64,000 nucleotides of DNA from Alopecurus myosuroides (lineage: Eukaryota; Streptophyta; Magnoliopsida; Poales; Poaceae), in NCBI GenBank assembly GCA_028641055.1, contig CM054062.1, positions 17,913,639 through 17,977,638 of the forward strand. Reading direction: 5' to 3'. Below the pieces are notes generated by a model that did not search any database, had not been told where the DNA came from, and worked only from the letters and a program-made list of their open reading frames with translations. A program made the position numbers and the translations under genes. Below, piece by piece: positions 49,756-60,470 of this stretch (positions within the stretch are counted from its first letter, which is position 1; every line of letters begins with the position of its first letter).

Positions 49756-51004
49756 GGAGGCCGCTCTGGAGATAGCCCACATCTACCTGAACGCCCAAAG
49801 GGCGGCACGGTTCATGGCTCTCCGGGGGGCGTGGCCACCCACAAGCGCATACGCGACGGCAAGGAGGCCGGACCGAGCGTCGAAAACTGAGGTGTCGTAC
49901 CTCCGCCGGTGGCACTTCCCATGGGCGGCCAATTTTCCTAACATGCCGGCGCAGGCTATATGTTTTGTACCAAGTAATGGGGCGAGTTGGAGGAAACAAC
50001 AAGTCCTGGAGGAGGCCAAGCCATAGAGATGGAAGATCCATGAAGCCCATTGAGGAACTGACATGGGACTTCAAGTTTCTCAAGGCCGGAAGCCCTCCAT
50101 TTTCTCACGGCCGCAAGTTCCTCAAGACCGGAGCCCCGCCGGAGCAGCTCCAACCACCTCCTTACTAGCACTAGGATGTAAATCGTGGTTTGTAATTTTA
50201 TTTTTGAATTCAAATGTAAATCGTCAAATTCTATGAAAAATGTTTGGAAAATGCAAAATGGGGAATGGCCGGACCAAATGCGTCGGCGCGTTGGGTTCAG
50301 TGGCTAGAAATGGCTGGGCAGGGGGCAGACACAAACGACCATTTTAGATAACTAAACTAAAAAGAAAACGGGCGACGTGCCGACGCTGGCATCAACCCTA
50401 GTCAAGGATGATGTGATCCCGGGCGTTCTAGAGGTGCGCCGATGGCGTCGCAGCCGCCTGCTGCACCTCTGGCTCCAGCGCTTGGTCCATCCCCTGCTCC
50501 TGGGGATCCTGGGGAACCACGTCACCACCCCACACACACGCCTGCCCGTAGAGCTGCGGGGGAGGGGCAGAGCATGCTCCTTCTGCTCCTGGGGCATCTA
50601 CGTGTACCATGGCCGTCTGTGGCGAGGGACTCCTTCATGGCGCGCTTGAGGTCCTTGTCGTCCTCATCGCCGGCCTACGGAGGGGGCTGCGCGAGGGAAT
50701 CCCGGACAGAGCGCTTGAAGTCCTCGGCCTCCTTGTTGGTGAGCTCCTCGTCCTTGATGGGGCCACGCACGGGGCTTCCACCGATGCGCAACAGATCTTG
50801 CCGCGCCCGAGGACGTTCGTGCGGCAGCAGGGAAGACGTGGGAGGAGGAGCCAGGGCCCGACCAAAGCGGTTACGCTGGCATTGGTCGTGCTCCTCCTGG
50901 AAACAAGTGTCCTAGTAGCAGCACGTTGGGGCGAAGGCGGGGTCATCGAGGAACTCTCGGGGAAGCCACGTGCGCCGTTGGCGGATTTCCTCCCGGCGAG
51001 CCCT
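49756..51004. repeat. Unassigned GC-rich sequence
   Basis: Lies between the Y LTR and a copia remnant. The minus strand at 50620-50790 reads two related blocks, EAEDFKRSVRDSLA and DEDDKDLKRAMKESLATD, separated by a stop. They resemble ubiquitin-interacting motifs and similar acidic repeats in grass transposon proteins. 49770-49990 (+) is open (AALEIAHIYLNAQRAARFM) but unrecognised. Most likely debris of one or two other elements. Confidence 0.4.
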
Positions 51005-52018
51005 GCCAAGAATTGGTATTCAGTCCATCGAAGGGTGACACATATTTTTTCAAATACAACAAGTCAGGTATCATTGTGTTCTTACTTGTTTATGTGGATG
51101 ACATAATAGTAGCCGGCTCCTCTAGTCAAGTAATATCTACCTTGGTTCAAGAGTTAGGCACACACTTTGCTATTAAGAATTTAGGAGACTTACATTTTTG
51201 TTTGGCTATTGAAATTAAAAGGGTTCAAGATGGACTAGTGCTCACTCAAGAAAAATATGCTACCGATTTATTAAAAAAGTTTGGTATGCAAATGTGCATG
51301 CCGACAACTACACCTTTATCACCATTTGAAAAATTATCCGCTCATGATGGGGAGACACTAGATTCTGAAGATAGCACTAAGTACAGAAGTATTGTAGGAG
51401 CTTTGCAGTATCTCACATTGACACGACCTGATATTTCTTATTCAGTTAACAAAATATGTCAGTACCTTCATGCTCCTACCATAGTTCATTGGACAACAAC
51501 AAAGAGGATACTTCGGTATGTAAAAGCCACGTTGACTACTAGAATTAATTTTACAAAGTCTGTATCTACATTAGTAAGTGCATTCTCATATGCCGATTGT
51601 GCAGGATGTATAGATGACAGGAGATCCACTAGAGGTTTTGTTGCTTTCTTTGGGTCTAACTTGATTTCTTGGAGTGCCCAGAAACAACCAACATTGTCTC
51701 GTTCAAGTATAGAAGATTAATATAAGTCTAGCAAATGCCACATCATAAGTAATTTGGGTTGAATCCCTCCCCATGGAACTTGGTATTCAGATAAGTGAAG
51801 TTCCATGGTTATTGTGTGACAATATGGGTGCCACATATCTCTCAGCAAACCCTGTTTTCCATGCAAGAACACATATTGAAATCGACTTTCACTTTGTGAG
51901 AGAAAGAGTTGCTCAGAAGATGCTTGATATAAAGTTCATATCAACAAAAGATCACGTAGGAGATGGCTTCACCAAACCACTACTTTCTAAGAATTGGAAG
52001 AGTTCAAGTGTAATCTAA
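51005..52018 (+). pseudogene. Ty1/copia reverse transcriptase-RNase H relic (element A)
   Basis: Starts abruptly in the RT domain at [13 protein letters not shown] and runs through [14 protein letters not shown] (catalytic YVDD intact), [56 protein letters not shown] and [16 protein letters not shown], with a stop at 51720. After a frame change it continues as [33 protein letters not shown] and [10 protein letters not shown], the RNase H end. Gag, protease and integrase are absent. The 5' cut at 51005 joins unrelated GC-rich DNA. Confidence 0.9.
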
Positions 52019-52045
52019 ACTTGTACAAGTTTTTATTAAGGGGAC

Positions 52046-52070
52046 TGTTTGCTTATTAACTTTGTTAGTA
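52046..52070 (+). repeat. First bases of the copia element A 3' LTR
   Basis: After the purine tract TTAAGGGGAC the sequence begins TGTTTGC, a normal copia LTR start, and runs 25 bases before the Helitron-like unit interrupts it. The rest of this LTR was not found on the far side. Confidence 0.6.
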
Positions 52071-52566
52071 CTAGCAAAGTGCCCGTGCGTTGCAACGGGT
52101 GTAAATTATAGCTATCAGAATACTAAGAATAAGAACAAGTTTGGCTTCACTTGATTTTAATACTCTACTACTCTTGCATGTTCTATGGAACAATAATCCT
52201 TTGAAATTTTGAAGTATGTTGCAAAATCGTGACAATAATGTTGTAGGTAGGTCTGTTTTGACTAACTATATTTTATTGAACTGATTCTCGTCTTAATAGG
52301 ATCTTGTCCCCACACAAAGTTCCTTTGGCCGAGGAGTAGATTGCGATAGACGCTTTTTATATTGTAAAGACTCACACAGGGGTGTGGCCAAAGCATGGAA
52401 GTTGTCGTGAGAGCGAGGGGCTAAGTTTTGAACAAAGTGTTGTGGACAACACCCACATAGCACCACATGGCCTCGTTGGTTTGCCCGACATGCATGATGA
52501 GACGTGCGAGGAAGAAGCATCGGTTAACGCCCTCACCTCTTTGTATCGGTGAACTACCACATATTA

Positions 52567-52721
52567 ATCCCTCCGTCTTAAAATAATTGACTTAGATTTG
52601 TCTAAATACAAATGCATTTGACTTAAATTTATCTAAATATAGATGTATATATATACTAAAACACGTCTAAATACATTCACATATAGACAAATATAAGTCA
52701 ATTATTTTGAGACGGAGGGAG
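52567..52721. mobile_element. Stowaway-type MITE (twin of 2128-2282)
   Basis: Ends ATCCCTCCGTCTTAAAATAA and TTATTTTGAGACGGAGGGAG are inverted and complementary, flanked by TA. Confidence 0.75.
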
Positions 52722-53197
52722 TATTGCAAGACCTCATCGGCCCGTCCGTCAAGCGTGACAAGGAGCATAAAGAGAAGGAATAGGACAACGTCGCCGTCCA
52801 TATCAGTGTGCGCAAGGTCTTTCTAAACCTAGACACGAAAATGAGCGTGAAGAGATAAAATATGAAGGCCAAAGAACGATTTCACTTTTTAGGGGCTAAA
52901 ATATAAAACCACATGAATGACAATATTTCTAAATTTAATTTAAGGAAGAGATAAAATTAAATAAATATGTATTTTATATATGCCGAACGATGATGAATTA
53001 CCCAAAGAAAAAATATACAAGCGCCAAATTAAAATGCAATGAACGTAGATATTATTTGTAGATAAGCTTGTGCGCATTTAATGCCTTCTTCTTTTTGGAG
53101 AATCATCTGATGCTTTGTTGCCTTCTAGCACCAAAGCACGTACGTGTCACTTTGGTGGGACCAAACTGCCATATTCTTTTTGGAAACACCCCAACTA

Positions 53198-53383
53198 CTT
53201 TCTCCGTATCAAAATAAGTGTCGTTAAAATATTTTAAAATAGATTTATCTACCGTAACAAAATATAAGACGTTTGGGTAGCTCATTTTAACTACTAAAAC
53301 GTCTTGTATTTAGTTACAGAAGAAGTAATAGAATACATCTAAATACATCTATCTCAATGATAGTTATTTTAAGACGGAGGAAG
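53198..53383. mobile_element. Stowaway-type MITE with nested MITE (twin of 1456-1651)
   Basis: Left end CTTTCTCCGTATCAAAATAA, right end TTATTTTAAGACGGAGGAAG, TA on both sides. The inner MITE (about 53250-53327) is shortened at its left end compared with 1514-1594. Confidence 0.7.
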
Positions 53384-53611
53384 TACCATATTTGTGAAGC
53401 ATCCGGTCAAGAAAGTTAAGCGCAAACCGTGCATATGGTGGACATGTTGGCTGTAGCTAGGACGTGCTAGCAGTCCGGATCGATCCCGTGTGGTGTTTTA
53501 TGGATGGATGACTCGATTGATGCACCATGTATCGGTACAGCTAGTAGTAACCCATCGATGATGAACTGGTACGTATCCTACAATGACTCAATATGCTTGG
53601 ACGTATATGAT

Positions 53612-53951
53612 TGTATACATTTTCTTGGAAGGTAAATATGTCTTCTACGCATGACGTACCATCGGGAACACTCACCTTAAGCCACGTTGTATAGTAGAGA
53701 TTTGTTCTTATCTTGTAAACCTTCAGATGTCGAGATAAGGCATACCGAAATAATCTTGTACGTCAAGTTGAAGCTCCCCCTAGATTAGCTAGGTTGTAAA
53801 TTGTAAAGAAAGTCAAAAATAAGTGTTTAGGGTTTTCCGTGGGGCAAAGCCTCACCACGTCTCTCCTTTATATAATGATCAGCAGGGTTACATACGTACA
53901 ATACGTGTACGAATACATGACATAAAATATACAGCTAGACCTATTTTAACA
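53612..53951 (-). repeat. 3' LTR of copia element B (340 bp)
   Basis: The minus strand starts TGTTAAAATAGG right after the purine tract TGAGGGGGAG (53952-53961) and ends AAAATGTATACA. A TATA box (TATATAAA, 53867-53874) lies where U3 would end. The length fits a copia LTR. No 5' LTR remains for comparison. Confidence 0.85.
53867..53874 (-). promoter_or_regulatory. TATA box in the copia B LTR
   Basis: The reverse complement is TATATAAA followed by GGAGAGACG, about 75 bases after the LTR start. It is the likely core promoter of the element in its 5' copy and only a relic here. Confidence 0.6.
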
Positions 53952-53958
53952 CTCCCCC

Positions 53959-56900
53959 TCAATCTAAACTGCTACTATGTACAAGGTTTAGATTGGTTCT
54001 AAAACGGTCTAGCATCTGTCGAGTGGCTGGTTTAGTGAATACATCAGCCAGCTGATCATCAGAAGAGATAAACCTGACCTAAAGAGCTCCAGAGGCCACG
54101 TGCTCTCGCACAAAATGGAAATCGATCTCAATGTGGTTAGTACGTGCATGAAAAACTGGGTTGGCGGTCAGGTATGTAGCTCCTAAATTATCACACCACA
54201 ATATGGGGGTACGCTGCTGGGATACTCCTAACTCCGTGAGAAGGGACTCTATCCATATAGCTTCAGCAGCTCCCTTGGCAAGTGCCTTATACTCTGCCTC
54301 AGTACTTGATCTCGAGACAGTGGGTTGTTTCTTCGAGCTCCAGGAGATGAGGTTCGGTCCAACAAAGATAGCAAAACTTCCAGTGGATCGACAATCATCA
54401 ACACATCCTGCCCAATCCGCATCAGTGAAAATACTAATACTGGTGGAGGCAGACTTGCGGAAACTCAGCCCTGTATTCAGTGTCCCTTTGACATATCGCA
54501 GGATGCGTTTGACTGATTCCCAATGAACATCAGTCGGCTGTGAGAGGAACTGACATACTTTATTCACTGCAAATGAAATATCTGGGCGAGTAAGAGTCAT
54601 CGGTACCAAGAGGAATGCCAGACTCACGAGCAAGACGCTCTGTGGCAAACAATGGTGTAGGGGTAGGGCTACAATTCTCCATACTCACACGGTGCAAAAG
54701 ATGCAATGCATACTTCCGTTGCGTGACAGTCATCCCCCCTGAATTGTAGGACGCCTCGAGACCTAGAAAATACTCCAACTTGCCAAGATCCTTAATGGGA
54801 AAACTGGCAGACATGGAGCGAACGAGACCATCAACTGCTCCCGGAGTAGATCCAGCAATCACAATGTCATTGACATACACCAGCATATATATCTGAACAC
54901 CCTCTCGAGAGAAAGTGAATAAGGACGTGTCAGCCTTGGATGGAACAAAACCAAGATCCGATAAGAGAGCACTCAACCGAGCATACCAAGCACGAGGGGA
55001 CTGTTTCAGACCGTAGAGAGCTCGCTGCAGCTTGCACACATGAGAGGGATATTCCTCATCCTCAAAGCCAGGGGGCTGCTGCATGTACACATCCTCCGAG
55101 AGAAACCCATGAAGGAAGGCATTACTAACATCAACTTGTCAAAGACTCCACCCGCGAGAGACTGCAAGAGAGAGGACCAGCCGAACTGTAGCTGGTTTGA
55201 CAACAGGACTAAACGTGTCACCGTGGTCAATGCCATGCTGCTGTGTGAAGCCACGAGCAACGAGACGAGCCTTATGCTTGTCCATAGATCCATCGGGGCG
55301 ATATTTGGTCTTGAAAATCCACTTGCTGCCGACGATATTAACACCAGGAGGGCGAGGAACCAAGACCCAAGTCTTGGTATGATGGAGAGCAGCGACCTCA
55401 TCAGACATGGAAGCGCGCCAAGCGGTGTCGCGGAGAGCATCGCGATGAGACACGGGCGTTGCAAAGAAAGCGCGCCGACGGGTGGCGCACCGTGCCATCG
55501 GTGTATTTCTTCTCACGGCGCGTCTGATCCCTCATGCGAGTGACCATAGCATGTCCAGGATTAGCCACAGGCGGCGCGGTCAAAGGGACAAAACCTCCTT
55601 CGACGAAAGGCGACGCGGGCTGAGCATCTGCAGCGACATCAGACTGCTGAGGGCCGCGATGGTGGGCGGCGAGCAAGCCGGCCCAGGCACCGTAGGCGAT
55701 GAAGGAGCCGGCCCAGGCGAGGCCGGCCCAGAGGAGTGTGCCGCAGTGGACGGCCCAGACGCGGGCGGGGAAGGCGCGGCAGGCGACCGCGGGTCGCGCG
55801 TCCCCGCATGCACGACGATTGCCGAGGCTCCATCCACGTCGATCACAGGCGACGGAGAAGCGGCGGCCTCGGCGGAGTCCTGTACAGAAGAAGAGCTGCC
55901 TGAAATAGGCATATTAGTGGACAAATAAGACAAGTCATATTTACGCATAGTGGTACTCATAACCGGTTCATCGGAAGGATAGGATAGCGCATCCGCAAGA
56001 GTTGAAACATCAACCATGACACCTGGAGATGCATAAGGAAAGACGGACTCATCGAAGACGACATCACGAGAGATATAAATCCGACCCGTGGAGCGATCCA
56101 AACACTTATACTCTTTATGCATGGAACTATACCCGAGAAAAACGCACATAGTAGAGTGGAACGAGAGCTTATGGGCGTTGTACTTATGCAAGCTAGGCCA
56201 GCATGCGTAGCCAAAGGTGCGGAGAAACAAATAGTCTGGTTTGACTTTGAGAAGCCGATGAACTGGCGTATCCTGCTGTAAAACAGGTGTGGGCATGCGG
56301 TTAATGAGATAGCATGCCATAAGAAAAGCTTTATCCCAAAAACGCAAAGGAAGGGACGCATGAGCTAAAAGTGCCAGGCCCGTCTCTACCAAGTGACAGT
56401 GCTTGCGCTCGGCCACCCCGTTTTGCTGCGAGGTGTGAGGGCACGAGACGCGATGGACGATGCCGGTGCGCTGAAAATAGCGATTCAACCGATGATACTC
56501 ACCACCCCAATCCGACTGAACGGCTTTGATCTTAGTGTCTAATTGATGCTCAACATGATTCTGGAACTCATAGAACACTTGCTCAACATCAGACTTATGC
56601 TTGAGGAGATAAATCCAAACAAAACGAGAGAAATCATCGACAAAGCTAACATAGTACTGATACCCCCCGGAAGATGCAATAGCTTTACCCCAAACATAGG
56701 AGTGAACTAACTCAAGAGGCATAGTAGAAACACGGTGAGAAGCATTATAAGGCAATTGTCGACTTTTAGCACATTGACAAGCATCACAAACTGAAGTCTG
56801 ATTATTGGAAGAACACTCTAAATCATTATCCCTAACAATGTTCTGAACTACATTATTGGTTGGGTGGCCAAGACGATGATGCCACTGTGCGGTGGTGACG

Positions 56901-58165
56901 CGGGTGCTGGAAGACGCTTGGCGGAAAGACGCAGATGATGCACGACCAAACGGGATGGGGTAGAGACCGCCATGACTTCTACCGCGAAGAAGAACTCTCC
57001 GCGTGGCCTTGTCCTTACAGACAAGACGAAAAACAAATAGAAGGTGTTTGCTAATATGCGGAACATGAAGGATATTCTTCAAGTGAAGAGATGAACCGGC
57101 TAATTTAGAGTGACCAATATGCGAAATAGACAAACCTACACCATTGGCCACCTGCACTTGATCCTTCCCGCCGTAGCGCTCGTGAACCTGGAGGCGCTCT
57201 TGATCACTCGTCAGGTGATCGGTGGCACCCGTGTCCAAGTGCCAGTACTACTCGTTAGAGGAGGTCGATGCAGCGTTGCCGGTGCGCTGGTCCTGATCAT
57301 AGCGCTTGCGGCAGTCACCAGCCTCATGCCCCCAATTTTTTCAAATCTGGCACTGGGAGCGCCATCGGCGGTTGCCGCCACCGTTACCTCCTCCATTGCG
57401 GCCATTGCCGCCGTTGCCGTCGTTGCATCGACGGTCCTGGCCTCCTTGGCCGCCGGTGCCCTGCCCGTAGCCTCCCTGGACAGGGCCGTTCTGCCCCTGT
57501 GGTGCACCACCCGCGGGGCGACCGCCACTAGGAGGGCGGTTGTCGTACGGGCGCCCGGAATTGCTGGAGTAGACCGGGCGCGACACGAGGTTTGCGGAGG
57601 ACGACCAGTCCGCGACCTCCGCTTGCAGCTTCTGGAGGGCCTCAAAGTTTAGGACCTGGGAGTAGAACGTCCCGATTGTGACGGGGACCCCCGCAAATCC
57701 CATGCCGGCGGCGATGGGGTTGAAGGTAGGGCCGAGCCCTCCCAACATGATGTCGATGACCTCGTCATCACGAAGAGGAGATCCAGCCGCGGCCATCGCA
57801 TCGGCGAGGGATCTCACCTTCTGCATGTACTCGACGGCGGTCTTGTCGTCCTTCCGGAGCCCATGGATCTGCCGACGAAGAGCTCGGATGCCGGCGCTGT
57901 TCTCGGCCGTGTACATGGCGTGGACGGCGCTCCAGGCCGCCGCAGCCGAGGTGCAGCCGATGAGCTGCGCTGAGATATCCTCGTGCATCGAGGAGAGGAG
58001 ATGGCCGAGGACCTTCTGGTCCAGGGTCCACCACTGCGCGTAGTCGGGGTTGGTGACGTCGATCGCAGCATCGCCGGTTCCCTGCTTGATGGTAGAGGGC
58101 GGCGCCTTCGCCGACCCGTCGAGGAAACCATGGAGACGGGCACCAGCGAGATTGGGAAGGCAGAG
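53959..58165 (-). pseudogene. Ty1/copia gag-pol (element B), frameshifted, 5' end missing
   Basis: Gag first: GARLHGFLDGSAKAPP..YMQKVRSLADAMAAAGSPLRDDEVIDIMLGGL (UBN2-type copia Gag, 58165-57350). Then DTGATDHLTSD (protease, 57235), HHRLGHPTNN..CDACQCAKS (integrase zinc finger), and integrase core VDDFSRFVW / VQSDWGGEY / NGVAERKH with its D, D, E. Then [28 protein letters not shown] (from about 55395) and YMLVYVNDIVIAG, where the catalytic YVDD is YVND. Then RNase H ([51 protein letters not shown]). Frame breaks occur near 57340, 55550, 55120 and 54600, and a stop at 54079 comes before the natural end at 53959. The Gag N-terminus is replaced by foreign sequence at about 58165. Confidence 0.92.
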
Positions 58166-58686
58166 AATATAACACCTAAACAAGGCAAAGAACAAGGTCA
58201 TCACTTCCACGAAACTTGATATCTCTTCAAACGCAGGGCTAGTCTTGCTCTCTGGTTGCTCCAAGATGTAGGCCCACAGTCAGCGGTAGAAATCAGCGCG
58301 AGGTCGGTTCGCCGCTGAACAGTCGCCTCGAAGGCTCGAACCACCCGACTCCCCCTTGACTCGAGAGGAGACCTGTCCTCCTCTTGCCGCCGCCGCGTCT
58401 TGCTCCTCCACCTCGACCCTTCTCCCACCTAGAAATCCAGCGTGCCCGAGGCCACCTCTGTAGCGGTGCTCAAAGTACCACATCGATGTGGCGCTGCCAT
58501 GGCTATGGTGAAAACCCTAGGTGAATTCCTCTTCTTCTTTGATTTGGTTTAATTTTGTTTATTTGTAGAGGAGGGAACGGCTCGGGGTGTGAAGGTGCTG
58601 GATGCGTTCGCTGCTGGAGGAGGCCGCGCAGGGCTGGAGCTGCTCGTGGAGGTGAGCTGGTCTGAACACGGGCGGTGTAGCTGCAG
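58166..58686. other. Unidentified sequence fused to copia B gag
   Basis: The gag frame stays open upstream to a Met at 58264, but those residues (MEQPESKTSPAFEEISSF) are not copia Gag. Expected Gag N-terminus, leader, tRNA primer site and 5' LTR are absent. 58280-58480 is GC-rich with short ORFs on the minus strand and no known domain. Confidence 0.5.
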
Positions 58687-58794
58687 CCTTGCCCAACGCT
58701 CCTGCAGTTCGTGGCTGGAAGAGGAAGAGCCTTGCCCAACGCTCCTGCAGTTCGTGGCTGGAAGAGGAAGAGCCTTGCCCAACGCTCCTGCAGT
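58687..58794. repeat. Minisatellite, 43 bp unit, about 2.5 copies
   Basis: Units start at 58687, 58730 and 58773 with CCTTGCCCAACGCTCCTGCA. The first two are identical over 43 bases; the third stops after 22. Because 43 is not a multiple of three, all three frames appear in the short ORFs here, which argues against coding. Confidence 0.95.
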
Positions 58795-60377
58795 CCATCA
58801 GACATGTGAAACTTTGTGCTTGCGTGCATCTTGAACGCCATATTGTGTTACTGTTTCTACACAGAGAATACTTCAATACACACTGAAATACATGTATTTC
58901 TTTGAATCGGTACTCTTTTTAGTTGACAAAATTCCATAGGTAGAAGGTATGAGGAAGTTGGAGTGGCATATTTGCAACTTCGTGTTTTGTAATGACATTT
59001 TTTTCAACCGATGAATATTGCAATGGCATATATTCAATTAACCCATCTATATAGCAGGATCCTAGACGTGAAGGAGCATAGAGTTCGACCACCTGTTTAT
59101 GTCTGAGTTGCGCCAAGCCCGACTCTGTTGGCATACTCTTTGAGGATCTACTGGTAGTACGGTGTCATCGACGGCATGGTAGCGGCGTGCTTCTGGCAGC
59201 CCAGGAACAGGTGGAGGTTGTGGACGGCAGGCTGTCACCGGGAGCTTGACAGGTCTGGCATGGTATGCAATGTGGCCATTGGCGAGGTGCAGATCGTGTC
59301 CCTTACCCAATGACTGCATGCCCTGGTTCCTCATTGATTAGACCTTCATCTCTGCGTGCAACACAACTTAGATGTGGTAAGCTCATGCAAGTAATTCGAG
59401 AACCAGTTAATGGAATCTGCAATCCAAAAAGAAGCATGTCGTAGAAAGTAATATCCTTCAGAGATTTATTTTTCTTGAATTTGAAATTACATATAACAAC
59501 AAAGGAAGGCAGGAGATGGCGGAGATAGAGGTCGGCGTGTAAGGTGTGCTTGTGGCGGCATGTAACATGTATTGTCACACTTTGAAAGTCCATCTTCACT
59601 TGGTTAGTTCTAGAAACTAAAATTTGTGTCTTCAACTCATTACTTTCTAATTTGTGTCATGTATGAGAAGAATCATACTTAGTTATATGCTCGATAAAAA
59701 AGCGTCATTTTCCTATGACTGTTGAGTGTCATGTTGAAACTTCTTCAGAGGTATATCCATTGTTTCGACTTTTTGTTTAGATTTAAATATTTTTCTGCTT
59801 CGCATTTCATGATTTTTTTTACAAACTAAAAAATATATATCTTTTTTTGTTGAAGGTTCTTTCTTACTGAAGTACCTTCAAGACGAATGGCAGGTTTGCT
59901 AACAGTTCGATCATTTTTGCAGCACCATCGTATGTTTCCAGTATGACACCCTTTTGCAGTAACTATTTGAACACTCACTTCATTTTTTTTCCTTGAATAT
60001 AATTAAACTTCTGAAGGAGCCGAGGGTTACTTGTGCACTCTTTCAGTAATTTGAGACCGGCCATACTTATCGGAATCGTGAGTTGCGGTTCACAACATAG
60101 ATGAGGGCTATGGAGGATACTCCTGGCAATAGGGGCCATGGCCCGGGGTGCAAGAATTTTTCCTACCTATATATTTGTGGAATGGTTGATTTCGCATAGA
60201 ACTTAGACTAAACATAACACTAAATATGAACTTAGCCCGGGGTTTAGTTCGATCCTAGATGCGGCCCTGGTTCCATGGACATTTCCTCGTGATTACATGT
60301 GTTGTTACATCCTACCCGGTGCGCCATTTAATGCTTTGTTTTTTCTTCCTACATATTCCCTTAGTGTGGCTACAACA
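58795..60377. other. No recognisable gene
   Basis: AT-rich with short ORFs. 59062-59334 (minus) is somewhat GC-rich and open in more than one frame (for example PAVHNLHLFLGCQKHAATMPSM), which may be a decayed exon, but I cannot identify it. Nothing else stands out. Confidence 0.5.
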
Positions 60378-60470
60378 CTGGATCCGCATTTTTTTTGGTC
60401 TGATTCACTTCACCCTAGCAAGAAAATTAGAGGCATTGTCACCATGCGATAAGCCAGGCAAAGACAAATG
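60378..60470 (+). repeat. Direct repeat of 63071-63164, left copy
   Basis: CTGGATCCGC, a T run, then GGTCTGATTCACTTCA and AGCCAGGCAAAGACAAATG recur 2.7 kb downstream in the same orientation with few changes. It may be two copies of one repeat or termini of a Helitron family. No target duplication was found. Confidence 0.75.

Larger units (their letters stand above)
52071..53610 (-). mobile_element. Helitron-like non-autonomous unit, copy 2
   Basis: Reverse-complement twin of 1229-2774. The minus strand starts TCATATACGTCC after an A. It ends with an imperfect hairpin (CCCGTTGC / GCACGGG), then CACTTTGCTAG, then T. Hairpin, about 11 bases, CTRR and insertion between A and T are the Helitron hallmarks. 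No Rep/helicase is present. It carries the same MITEs at 52567-52721 and 53198-53383. A 1.5 kb size with captured MITEs is ordinary for a non-autonomous Helitron; the assignment rests on its ends. Confidence 0.7.

Noticed and set aside
2740..52080. Whole 50 kb block as one giant foldback transposon with 1.5 kb inverted ends
   Set aside because: No matching target duplication outside the inverted units, and copy 2 has a Helitron-type 3' end within a copia LTR, so separate insertions or a rearrangement fit better.
58503..58876. Overlapping ORFs with repeated LQERWARL or PCPTLLQ peptides
   Set aside because: Produced by the 43 bp minisatellite read in different frames.
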